From positions 1-13,354 of the forward strand of contig JAENRP010000570.1 in NCBI GenBank assembly GCA_024741835.1: a stretch of DNA of 13,354 nucleotides. Direction: 5' to 3'. The stretch is from Diplocarpon mali (Eukaryota; Ascomycota; Leotiomycetes; Helotiales; Drepanopezizaceae). Each line of letters opens with the position of its first letter. Within the stretch, counting starts at the first letter, position 1. Below are positions 1 through 8,035 of this stretch, one piece after another. Made by a program: the position numbers and the translations under genes. Under the pieces are notes generated by a model, which saw only the letters and a list, made by a program, of their open reading frames with translations, had not been told where the DNA came from and did no database searches.

Positions 1-161
1 TTAATCTTTTATTTAGCTATAAGATCTATATAAAGTTAAATTATATAAGAGTTTTTAATAATTAATTTATATAATTTATAAATAATAATTATAAAGTAAT
101 CTTTAAGGTTAAAATTAAAGATAGACTTTATATTATCTTAAAGGTAATATTATAGAAATTA
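1..161. other. AT-rich leader with no assignable feature
   Basis: This stretch is extremely AT-rich and holds no 23-bp motif copy or recognisable domain. Read in the frame used by the downstream array and copia pol (first base divisible by 3), it has only a few stops, all TAA or TAG. It could therefore be the degraded protease or gag part of the copia polyprotein, but no aspartic protease motif can be recognised, so I leave it unassigned. Confidence 0.3.
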
Positions 162-631
162 ACTCTTAGGCCGGACTTATAAGTAGGTTCCTTTAAGGAA
201 AGTGCACTCTTTACCCTAATATAATTAAGTAAGGATAAGGAGAATAGATAGACTCCTAAGCTAGGATCGCAAGTAAAATTCGCAAAAATGACTCTTAAGC
301 CAAGACTATAAGTAGATTATAAAGTATCTTTAAAGGTAACTCTTAAGCTAAGATTATAAATGAATTTAATAGAAATAACTCTTAGGCTAAGACTATAAGT
401 AGATTCTGCAGATTCGCTAATAATAACTCTTAAGCTAAGATTGCAAGTGAAATTCGTAGAAATAACTCTTAAGCTAGGACTGCAAGTGAAATTCGCGAAT
501 TTATTAAAGACAACTCCTAAGCTAGGACTGTAAGTGGATCTTATTATTTTTAGGAAATCGACTCTTAAGCTAGGACTGCGAGTAGATCTTGCGGTTTTAC
601 TAAAAACGACTCTTAAGCTAGGCTTGCAATT
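162..631 (+). repeat. Array of ten 23-bp near-palindromic motifs
   Basis: Ten copies of a 23-bp motif (beginning ACTCYTA, ending GCAAGT or RIP-altered forms) start at 162, 252, 291, 339, 378, 426, 465, 513, 561 and 609, all in the same orientation. Start-to-start distances are 90, 39, 48, 39, 48, 39, 48, 48 and 48. This gives a composite 87-bp (39+48) unit repeated three times and then 48-bp units. The 16- and 25-bp spacers are also related to each other. All starts and distances are multiples of three, in phase with the copia pol frame, where each motif reads roughly T-L-K-L-G-L-Q-V. In-frame stops in the array are mostly TAA where CAA (Gln) stands in better copies. Confidence 0.9.
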
Positions 632-650
632 GGAAAATAGTAAAACCTTA

Positions 651-3600
651 AACTACTATTACTAGTCCTTTTTAGCTGCTAATAATAAAGTATTAATTAA
701 TAATAGGCTACTAAAGCTATTAAAAGTTAAAAGCCTATTAAGGTATTAGCTAATATATAAAAGATTCGTATATTTAAGACTAAAGAAATTAAAGGGCTTA
801 TATAAGGTCTTGACCTTAAAATAGAAGATTTAAGTACTAAAGGATCGCTTAGTATACCGAATTTGCAAGCTAATAAAACTTCAAAATCGGACGTAAACTA
901 AGCTTAATCTATAAAAAGATTTAATACTAGTACTAATATCTATTGATATTATTAGACTATTTATAACCTTAATTAAAGGAAATAATTGGTTTTCTTAAAT
1001 AGTAAATAACTCTACTTAATAGATATAGACTATTTGTACTAAGACTAAATCTAAGCTTATAGAAAAGCTGGAAACTTAGAAAGTGATAGAAGAACGCTAG
1101 ACCTAATTAAAGCTAATAGCTATTAGGTCTAATAACGCATTAGAGATTAGGGTAAAGCTTAATAAATAGGTAAAATAAGGAGTTTATTATAAACTAATTA
1201 TAATATATAAAGGTTCCTATTAAAATAGCATCGCTAAGCGAAGCATTTAGCAAGTAAAGACTAACTATTACACTTTATTATAAGATACTGACTTACTACT
1301 AGAATTCTAGGACCTTGCGGTTAAGGCAGACGTATACTTGCGAAATAGAATAGGTAGTAGACTAATAATTAATAGTACTTAAATATCACTATATAAGGCA
1401 TATTTCGGATAAAAACTAAGCTTAGACTATATCTGCGTCTTTAAAAGCGTCTACTACTCCTATATTAGCCCAAAGTCCTAGCCTATAGGTATAAAGAGTA
1501 AAAAGCTAATAGACTAAGGTAAAGAGTATATATTTATTAAGTATATTAAATAGATAATAAAGCAATAGATAATATATACGCTAGATCTAAGGTAAGTAAT
1601 TATATCCTTAGTAATTAAGTTCGATAAATCTTAAAATAGGGGAGAGCTATCCTTAAAGCTCTATATACCTAAAGATTCGCAAGGTATACTACTTAATAGT
1701 AATACTATTAAGCCGAACTAATAACCCCTTTCTTTTAGCTTAGGCATATTAAGCGTACTTACTAATCGATAACCAGCTAGTTATCCAAAGGCCGAATAGA
1801 CTATTCCTATTATTCGCAAACTACCTAAAGTATAAAACAACTTTAATATTATCATCCCTTTAATTAAAGTACCTATAGTAAAGGATATTCCTAAAATAGG
1901 TATAAGTAATAATAAGCCTCTACTACTAGAAAGCGGTTCCTTAAATAATAAGCCTATAGAACCTATAGCCAAACCTATGTCCTTAAAGAGGAATAAAGAC
2001 TTAGAACTAAAAGACACCTTAGATAAACGCAAGTCTAAGCATATCTAGGCTATAATAGCATATAGGATCTATAAGCTCGAACTTCAATAGAGCTTTAATA
2101 AAGATAATATGTTCTTAGCCGCTAAGGAGATAATGAAAATCTCTCTTCTAAAGATATATAATAAAGCTATTAATAATCTAGAGAATAGAGCAGTATAGAA
2201 TAAGGCAATTTAAAAGGAGATAAGCTCTCTTATTACAAATGGCATATAAATAAAGGAACTAACGCTAAAGGATATGAACCTAGTATTAATAAAGTAGGTC
2301 TTTACAATCAAGATATATATAGATAGAATCCTAAAGCGTTATAAGGTAAGGCTTATAGCTAAGGGCTTCTCCTAATAGTATAGAGAAGACTACTTTAATA
2401 TATTTGCGCTAATAGTTTATATAAATACCCTTTGTATATTTATAGCAATAGTAGCCGCTAAGGACCTTAAATATAAATAGTATAATATTAAAAATACATT
2501 TACTAAAGCGACTATAAAGGAACGGATTTTTCTCTCCTAACCTAATAGTATTCTTATATACGCTAGCCACTCTCTTTATATACTCTGCAGTATTTATAGG
2601 CTTAAACAATCAGCTTATAATTAGAACCTCTTATATAGCTTTGCTTTAATAGAAATAGGATTTATTTAAAGCCTAGCTAACCCTTATCTATTTACTTATA
2701 TTAAGCGTAGAATCAAGTTGCTATTATATATTAACGATATTACTATAGCTGCGAAAACAACTACTTAATTAGATTAATTCTTTATAATAATTTAAAAACG
2801 TTTTAATACTAAGGATTTAAAGGGAATTTATAAGATCCTTAGCATCTGCATCATAAGGAACCGCTCTACTTAAGAACTCTAGTTAGATTAAGAGCAGTAT
2901 ATTAAGAAGATCCTAGACTAAATAGGACTCTCTACTTATACTCTTAACTTTAAGCTAAAGCGTATTCCAATTAAAGGAAAGTATAATAAGTTAAAGCCTA
3001 TTAATAAAAATAAGTAGAAAGGAGATTTAAAGAAGTACTAATAGGATATTAAAGCGATTATATATACTATAATATATATAAGATCAAATATCGCCTTTAT
3101 TATTAAGCAACTTAGTTAAAACCTAAAGGATCTGACAATTTAATATAAGAATGCAATCAAGCGACTTAAAAGGTACCTTTAATCGATAATCATATAAAAG
3201 GTAAGATACAGACTAATGAAATATATAAGCGCAAAGCTTAAGGTATATACCAATTCCGATTAGGCAAATATAAAAGGTTAGAAAAGTATATCTAAAAGCG
3301 TAGTAGTACTATATAGCAGACCTATATTATAAGGAAGTAGGAAGTAGAAATCAGTAGCTACTATAAGTACTAAGGCCGAATATATATTAATATTATTAAA
3401 TTATAAGTAAAGATTATAAATCGCCTAAGTTCTAAAAGATATAGGTTTTATTAAGTATATTAGATAAGATAGGAACTATATTAATCTTTAAGTAGATAAT
3501 ATAAGGGCGATTGTACTTATAAAGAATCTATACTTATATAAGCGATTGAAATATATTAATATTGCCTACTACTTTATCTATAACCTTATTATAAAGAATA

Positions 3601-3728
3601 AGTTATCAATTACCTATATCCTAACCGATCGAATAGTAGCAAATGGATTTATAAAGCTATTAAAGACGATTGCAAAGTTCGAAGCATTTAAAGATATACT
3701 AAGGTTGCAAAAGATAATAGGGGCTTAG
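651..3728 (+). pseudogene. Copia pol (GAG-pre-integrase, integrase, reverse transcriptase, RNase H), RIP-inactivated
   Basis: This would encode the copia polyprotein that integrates and reverse-transcribes the element. One plus frame (codon starts divisible by 3) runs to a stop at 3726-3728 without an evident frameshift but with dozens of TAA/TAG codons. Landmarks in order: GAG-pre-integrase LKKLKGL near 780; integrase core from about 945, with IRSNNALEI near 1130, NSIAKR at 1224 and YLRNRIGS near 1335; its C-terminal KEYIFIKY near 1520; a linker; reverse transcriptase with VFTIK at 2298 and RLIAKGFS near 2350; and the YVDD box changed to YIND (2727-2738). RNase H follows with STKAEYI near 3366, VDN near 3493, KYINIAYYFI near 3549 and TDRIVANGF near 3624. 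The last 183 bases are free of stops. Gag and protease are not visible. Premature stops and the damaged catalytic Asp mean it is dead. Confidence 0.9.
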
Positions 3729-3742
3729 TAGACTTAAGGACA

Positions 3743-3892
3743 ACTCCTAGGCCTACCCTGCGAGTTAGGTTACGTAGTCTTATAAAGGAAAGTTTTTAAA
3801 TCGACTCCTAGGCCTAGACCGCGAGTCAAGTTATATAGTCTTATAAAGGAATATCTTTTAGGAAATTTAACTCCTAGTCCCACCTTACAAGT
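3743..3892 (+). repeat. Three 23-bp motif copies after copia pol
   Basis: Copies at 3743-3765, 3804-3826 and 3870-3892 keep a less RIP-damaged sequence (ACTCCTAGGCCTA...GCGAGT) than the 5' array. The first two are each followed by a related spacer containing TAGTCTTATAAAGGAA, giving a ~61-66-bp unit. Unlike the 5' array, the spacings (61, 66) are not all multiples of three, and the block lies 15 bases past the pol stop, so it is probably noncoding. Confidence 0.85.
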
Positions 3893-3966
3893 AGGATTAG
3901 TGATTTTAATAGAGGTTGCTATTAATTGATTGTTTTTAATTTAAAAAGATACCTAGGAGTTAAATT
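3864..3966. repeat. 103-bp segment bounded by 14-bp perfect inverted repeats
   Basis: AATTTAACTCCTAG (3864-3877) and its exact reverse complement CTAGGAGTTAAATT (3953-3966) enclose 75 bases. The left arm includes the start of a 23-bp motif copy; the right arm is an isolated inverted half-motif. The identity extends six bases past the motif on the outside, so it is more than motif similarity. It could be a tiny inverted-repeat element or the remains of an inverted motif duplication. Confidence 0.5.
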
Positions 3967-4840
3967 AGCGCAAAAGGATAGTTATTATTTTCCTAACTAT
4001 AGGTCAATCGGAGTAAGGTCTAAGTAGAGGTATTAAGATAGGTGATATAGCTATCACTCTAATATATTATTATATGACCCTATTGCTTAATCAATAGGAT
4101 ATTGATACGTATATAGCTATAAGGAAGAAAGGGGAAACCTTCCTTCCCTAACTCTTACTAATATATCGACCATCGACCTTTAGAAGCCTCCTTTACCTAC
4201 TGCGCCGACTCACTTAAGCTCAATACTCTTACTATTAAGCAGCCTCCTCCTGCTACTCCTTAAGGGCCGCAGATAGCGCTGCGAACTCCTTATTAATATA
4301 GGAAGGAAGCTATAAATAAGTATTAGTGCGATCAGAACTTTAGACTTAATTTAAAGTACTTATAGGGATGCACTCTACCTTTTGCTCCTAGTACTAGTAG
4401 CACTTTTTACTACACTTAGACTCAAATTCGTACTTATACGCAATATTGCGCATAAGGTGCCGTATATACTAGTAATAACAAACGCGGTAGGCTATTGCAA
4501 AGGCGCCCAACGGCAAAGGGATCGGCATTGCGCATATTAGACGCGATTCGACCCCGGACTAGGGCAAACTTACTTATAGTACTTGGTAGTAATAGTAGTA
4601 ATTGTTTCTACTACTATACATTAGCCTTGCGCTATAGTAGTAAGAGTAGGGGACCTATGCAATTATATATAGTTATTATACTAAGGAAGGAAGATCCTGC
4701 AGGAGGAAAAACAAATTTAAGTATATAACGCGACTTGCGCTAAACCAAATATAAAATAGTACTATTAGTATAATAATGCGCTAAGTATATTACTATACGA
4801 AAATCATCATAACCTACTAACGCTTATAGGCAAGCGTTCT
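3967..4840. other. Copia 3' internal segment between pol and polypurine tract
   Basis: About 870 bases follow the pol end and motif block and precede the polypurine tract. The stretch keeps more CpG-containing sequence than its surroundings. No plus-strand protein family is recognised; the one longer plus open stretch (4495-4728) has no identifiable domain. A degenerate minus-strand frame is listed separately. A 7-bp-stem inverted repeat (AACGCTT/AAGCGTT) lies at 4819-4838, just before the polypurine tract. Confidence 0.45.
4150..4710 (-). pseudogene. Possible antisense ORF with Cys-rich segment and coiled-coil-like tail
   Basis: I do not recognise a definite family. One minus-strand frame (codon at 4289-4291) reads coherently from about 4710 to 4150 with only TAA/TAG stops. 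Its middle holds a basic, Cys-containing segment (ESKCSKKC, about 4396-4425, then KVECIPI near 4365-4385), loosely like the C-x-x-C...C-x-x-P pattern of some small fungal proteins. This is followed by an Ala/Glu-rich, helical-looking tail (EFAALSAALKE, about 4256-4288, then QEEAA). It lies antisense between copia pol and the 3' LTR, so it could be a captured gene or an antisense ORF of the element. Chance coherence in AT-rich DNA cannot be excluded, and the start is unknown. Confidence 0.3.
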
Positions 4841-4841
4841 C

Positions 4842-4853
4842 AAAGGGGGAGGG
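4842..4853 (+). promoter_or_regulatory. Polypurine tract for copia plus-strand priming
   Basis: AAAGGGGGAGGG is an all-purine run three bases upstream of the LTR's TG. This is the position and composition expected of the RNase H-resistant primer for plus-strand DNA synthesis. It supports both the plus orientation and the LTR start at 4857. Confidence 0.75.
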
Positions 4854-4856
4854 TAG

Positions 4857-5163
4857 TGTAATAGCTGCACCTCTACTTAATGCAATTACCTAGGAGTATA
4901 GCGTTTTAAGGTTTTACAATCTCGATTTAATATAGGGTTATTTCGAATCGACCTTAAAGGTGCAAAAGGATATTCTTATATAATATCATATAAATAGACA
5001 AAGAGCCTTAAGCTGCTTATATATATAAGAAAGAAGGGTTCTCCCTTAAGGAGGGCTCTCTAACTTCTTCGTTTCTTTCGTATTAGACCTATAGAATACG
5101 CCTTTTGCACCACTTCTTGCTCCTATACTTGATCCCGTACTTCGGCGGTTCTGTATCATTACA
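4857..5163 (+). repeat. Copia 3' LTR, 307 bp, TGTAAT...ATTACA
   Basis: The LTR begins with TGTAAT right after the polypurine tract and ends with the perfect inverted complement ATTACA at 5158-5163, the TG...CA ends typical of LTRs. A TATA-like run lies inside at 5018-5028. Its partner 5' LTR is not in the window, so the boundaries rest on the terminal inverted repeat, the polypurine tract and the abrupt switch at 5164 to sequence shared with another LTR family. The bases at 5164-5168 (AATTC) would be the right-hand target-site duplication, untestable here. Confidence 0.75.
5018..5028 (+). promoter_or_regulatory. TATA-like element in copia LTR
   Basis: TTATATATATA sits about 160 bases into the LTR, upstream of a pyrimidine-rich stretch. 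It is the likely core promoter of the element. RIP raises TA content, so the run may be partly secondary. Confidence 0.45.
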
Positions 5164-5306
5164 AATTCATTAGTTAAGGGTAGAATAGGTAGTTGGCATT
5201 GCGCGCTGTCTTTAAGTATAATAGTAGTCCTATATATACCCCTTTCTTGGTCCTTATCTAACTATATGACCTATATTATAAGATCCTTTACTTCTAAGTC
5301 TTTATA
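5164..5306 (-). repeat. Truncated 3' LTR of compact element (143 bp)
   Basis: This matches the first 143 bases of the LTRs at 7081-8035, 9924-10866 and 10867-11789, starting from the TG end (RIP-altered to TATAAAGACT at 5306). It includes the shared TATA region and the GCGCGC stretch. It stops at TAATGAATT directly against the copia LTR end. The remaining ~800 bases would lie on the far side of the copia element, outside the window. Confidence 0.8.
5231..5238 (-). promoter_or_regulatory. TATA-like element in truncated LTR
   Basis: On the minus strand GGGGTATATATAGGAC occupies the same LTR position as in the other three copies, so it predates RIP and is the likely core promoter of the family. 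Confidence 0.5.
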
Positions 5307-5501
5307 TATGTTCTAATTAACTTAAGTAGCAGCCCCTGCTACTATTAGCAAAGAATACAAGACTCGTATAGGTCGAGAATACTAATCCCTATTTGTAAAA
5401 AAAATAATAAGTGCAAGTAAGGTTAGTACCTAAAGTCGTAAAGGTAGGGAGAGGAAAGAGGGTTTTTTATTTTATTTTTTTTTATTTTTTTTTTTTTTTT
5501 A
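5307..5501 (-). other. 3' untranslated end of compact element with homopolymer tract
   Basis: This lies between the gag-like frame and the 3' LTR. On the plus strand it contains a T-rich tract (5463-5500, with runs of 9 and 16 T), which is poly(A) in the element's own orientation, followed by about 160 bases with no recognised feature. No clear polypurine tract adjoins the LTR, although AGCAGGGGC lies about 45 bases before it. The A tract resembles a retroposon tail, but the downstream LTR shows it is internal. Confidence 0.5.
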
Positions 5502-5524
5502 ACTTATAGGTCAGGCCCGCGAGT
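5502..5524 (+). repeat. 23-bp motif copy, gag end of minus element
   Basis: A full-length 23-bp copy (ACTTATAGG...CGCGAGT) sits between the gag-like frame and the A/T tract. The homologous site in the other arm (13330-13352) has the same left-hand flank (TCTTTAAAATCC in element orientation) but the motif in the opposite orientation. Confidence 0.85.
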
Positions 5525-5626
5525 GGATTTTAAAGAAATATATATAAAAGAAGAGGGGAAAGGGGAGAGGGGCAGTGGTAAATGAATAAAAAATAATAAA
5601 AATCCTTTTCCTCCTTTAGTAATGCG

Positions 5627-5649
5627 ACTCCTAGGCCAGGACCGCAAGT
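5627..5649 (+). repeat. 23-bp motif copy within gag frame
   Basis: A well-preserved copy (ACTCCTAGG...CCGCAAGT on plus). In the minus-strand gag frame it encodes T-C-G-P-G-L-G-V. Its counterpart in the other arm is at 13206-13228, in the same relative orientation. Confidence 0.85.
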
Positions 5650-6052
5650 CAAAAGCTCGAAGTTATTAAAGCTATTAAATCGCAATTTTAAAGAAAATTC
5701 GAAGATAATTTTAAAGAATCCCAAGTATATATACCTTAACCAACTTAAGAGGCGTCCTTGCTAAAGAAAAATCCAGGCTTTATATAGAATTCGATTAATA
5801 ATTTAAGAATTTCTTTAATACAGCTATTTATTAAGCCTTTCTAAGGTGGCAACTTACTTATTTAACTTAAGGGAAGCTGGATTTAGGTATTTAAAGTTCG
5901 CATACTAGTTTTTACCTTTTAAAGCCTATCGATTTCCAAACTAAGGGGCGTAATGAGTTTCCTAAAGAAGGCCTTTAATTAAGGTTTTTAAATATTAGAT
6001 ATAGAGTTTAGAAAACTAGGTTTTAAGTTCCTTGATTTTTAAGGCAGATTTT

Positions 6053-6075
6053 ACTCTTAGGCTAAGACTATAAGT
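6053..6075 (+). repeat. 23-bp motif copy within gag frame
   Basis: A RIP-altered copy (ACTCTTAGG...CTATAAGT on plus). In the minus-strand gag frame it reads T-Y-S-L-S-L-R-V. The counterpart at 12774-12796 reads T-Y-S-P-G-L-R-V. Confidence 0.85.
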
Positions 6076-7043
6076 AAAGGGAATTACTATTGGATTTCTC
6101 TTTACCTCCTTTATAACTTCTAAAGCCTTTGAGTATTCTTAAACTAAGCTCTTAAGATCTTTAGTATAAGAGGGAGTAAGGGCTTTTTCCTATTCTAAGG
6201 CATTAATAGTTCTCTTATTAAGATCTGATTTTAAAGCAAAGGCTAAGAACTCCTTAAATAAGGCAAAGGTTATAAGGTCTTACTTATTAATCCTAAAATT
6301 CTTAATAATCTTATTATAAAGGCTAATAGGTAATTTAAATAAGAAAAGGCGGCCTCTTTCAACTTTGCTAAGTATTTTCTAGCTGATTAAGGCGTTCGAT
6401 ATATAAGTAAAGGTCCGATAGTAGTTTTTAAGTTCCTTAGGAGTATAAGTAATAAGAATAAACTCCTTTAGAAAGGCTAAAGTATTGCAAATCTACTATT
6501 TATCAAATTCTTAAAATTCAGCTTTAAGAGCTTTAATAAGTAGTTCCTAGGACTTACAAAGCTTCTACTTAAGCAGAGATTTGATAATATCTTTGCTAGT
6601 TTGGTTATAGTAGTAAGGAAGTCGATTGATTATCTTATTATACCTAATGCTAAAATTATAATAAGTCTCTTTATATTATTTAAGGAAATTAGTAATATTA
6701 GCTTTAATAAAATAAGAAGCGCTAAAGGAACTAGGAAAGGGAAAATAATTAGTAATAGCTTTAAAGGCGGCTATTATCGCTTTATTCGTTTCAATAGAAG
6801 GAGAGTCAGGTCGAATATAGGGCCTAAGGTATTCTAAGGAGTTTTCAGAATTTGAGTCAATCTTAAAGTGATTAAGGCGAGCTTAAAAAGATTTAAGCAA
6901 AGGATTAAAAGGAGGTTTAAAATTGATATTTTTAGTATTTTCAAGTATTAATATTGAAAAAGCAGGTGCAGTTATCGAAGGGGAAGGTGTTAAAGGGGAA
7001 GGTAAAGAACTCGAGTTATATAAAATTGCATTTTTATATTCCT

Positions 7044-7066
7044 ACTCGCAGGCCTGGCCTAGGAGT
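7044..7066 (-). repeat. 23-bp motif copy in 5' leader after LTR
   Basis: Plus-strand ACTCGCAGG...CCTAGGAGT is the least mutated copy in the window and shows the near-palindrome best. It lies 14 bases inside the 5' LTR end of the minus-strand element. Its counterpart is at 11804-11826 after the other LTR. Confidence 0.9.
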
Positions 7067-7080
7067 GAAAATCCGGCTTC

Positions 7081-8035
7081 TATAGAAAGTTTATTTATAC
7101 TTTGCTAAGACTTCTTTAATAGGTATAAAGTAATAAATAAAGGTACTGCAATTACTAGCAGTAAGAAAAGGTTTATTAAGTTAAAGACTAATTTCTATAA
7201 TAAAGTTTTTAAGAAAGATTCATCTTAGCTTTTAAGACAATTCCTATTAGTTCTTAAAATAAAGGGGTCTTTAAAGATAATTCTAAGGCAGTTTTCAAAG
7301 TCCTATTGAGTAAGGGCGGCTGAAGTATCTATTTTAGCCTTTTGAGAAAACTAAAGGGATACTCCCGATTAGAGCTTTCGTTTAGTATTATATAAATACT
7401 CGAAACTGCTGCTATTTAAAGTAGCTATTATAGCTAATCAAACTTCTTCGTATTAGAAAGGTTGGAAATCCGATAATCGTACTAATAAGCTGATAATTTA
7501 AGCTTTTTTTTCTTTTAGATTAGAGGTAGGAAAGGCAGAATCGGGGCCGAAATAGGAAAATCTGAAGTTATTGATAGTAGAGAGTAGCAATCGATAGTTC
7601 CAAATAACTAAGTAATCACAAGGTCGATAATAAAGGAATAATAACTGATAGTTATAAATAACTAAATGATTATAGATTTAAAAGGGGTTTTCGAAGGGTT
7701 GATCTCTTATTTGCAAACTAAGAGAATCAAGAGGAGAAGTTGTATAAAGACGAAATCTCAAAGGAATCGTCCCTGCGTAGGTCACTAATATAAGAGGGAG
7801 TAGGAATAATATAAGAATAGGCCTACGTAAAGACCAAAGATAAAGAGAGAGGAAGTACTATAAGCAGGCTCTCTAAAGATAAGAACTAGGATAATTCACT
7901 AATTAAAGGTAGAATAGGTAGTTGGCATTGCGCGCTGTCTTTAAGTACAATAGTAGTCCTATATATACCCCTTTCTTAGTCCTCATCTGACCATATGACC
8001 TATATCACAAGATCCTCTACTTCCAGGTCTCTACA
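7081..8035 (-). repeat. 5' LTR of compact element, 955 bp
   Basis: On the minus strand it begins TGTAGAGACCTGG at 8035 and ends TTCTATA at 7081. This restores to a TGTAGA...TCTACA terminal inverted pair if the last C was lost to RIP. It is homologous along its length, with small indels, to the LTRs at 9924-10866 and 10867-11789. Just inside the element lies GAAGCCGGATTTTC; no tRNA-complementary TGG primer site is evident. Confidence 0.8.
7960..7967 (-). promoter_or_regulatory. TATA-like element in 5' LTR
   Basis: Minus-strand GGGGTATATATAGG is about 70 bases from the LTR start, identical in position in all four family LTRs. It is the likely core promoter. Confidence 0.5.

Larger units (their letters stand above)
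1..5163 (+). mobile_element. Degenerate Ty1/copia LTR retrotransposon, 5' end outside window
   Basis: Order on the plus strand: motif array, copia pol (GAG-pre-integrase, integrase, reverse transcriptase, RNase H), a long 3' segment, a polypurine tract and a 3' LTR. Integrase before reverse transcriptase is the Ty1/copia order. The 5' LTR, primer-binding site, gag and protease are not seen and would lie upstream or have been replaced. The gap from pol stop to polypurine tract (about 1.1 kb) is unusually long for copia, so pol and LTR could belong to two elements; shared strand and order favour one. The LTR end meets another element's LTR at 5163/5164, which implies insertion into that element. 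Confidence 0.65.
5502..7035 (-). pseudogene. Gag-like protein of compact LTR element, RIP-inactivated
   Basis: This would form the structural (capsid-like) protein. A single minus-strand frame of about 500 codons runs from just after the 5' LTR leader to the motif at 5502, broken only by TAA/TAG. It opens with a Ser/Pro-rich segment and LNHFKID, then SLEYLRPYIRPDSPS. The core resembles fungal LTR-retrotransposon gag: ITNFLK-x-YKETYYNF, KSLLK, ELLIKALKAEF, NTLAFLKEF, KVERGRLFLF-LP and AFALKSDL. A Lys/Glu-rich tail follows, then TYSLSLRVKS (from the motif at 6053), VATLERLN and finally TCGPGLGV (from the motif at 5627). The last ~65 codons (5530-5724) are still open. No zinc knuckle is seen, and the start codon is not identifiable. 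Confidence 0.75.
5164..8035 (-). mobile_element. Compact gag-only LTR retrotransposon interrupted by copia
   Basis: Read on the minus strand: a 955-bp 5' LTR (8035 to 7081), a ~1.77-kb internal region with a gag-like frame but no protease, integrase or reverse transcriptase, and the first 143 bases of a 3' LTR (5306 to 5164) ending exactly where the copia LTR begins. The size and lack of pol suggest a non-autonomous element dependent on a relative's enzymes. An alternative is an internal deletion of a full element. Bases 8036-8040 (CTAGA) would be one target-site duplication; the other lies beyond the copia insertion. Confidence 0.65.

Noticed and set aside
162..631. CRISPR-like appearance of regularly spaced 23-bp repeats
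   Set aside because: The spacers are only 16 or 25 bp and resemble each other, the motif also occurs dispersed through transposons, and all context is eukaryotic retrotransposon DNA.
1781..2609. Minus-strand open stretches at 1781-2032 and 2409-2609
   Set aside because: They lie antisense to the copia pol frame, which carries clear integrase and reverse transcriptase motifs; they are by-products of it.
4495..4728. 77-codon plus-strand open stretch
   Set aside because: No recognisable domain, no homologous open frame elsewhere in the window, and it overlaps a more coherent minus-strand frame. It remains unproven as a gene.
6601..7108. Plus-strand open stretches at 6601-6837 and 6923-7108
   Set aside because: They are antisense to the gag-like frame, whose homologue in the other arm confirms the minus strand as coding.
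5470..8035. LINE- or SINE-like retroposon with a poly(A) tail
   Set aside because: The family has constant TG-starting LTRs, and an LTR fragment in the same orientation follows the A tract, so this is an LTR element; no endonuclease or LINE reverse transcriptase is present.
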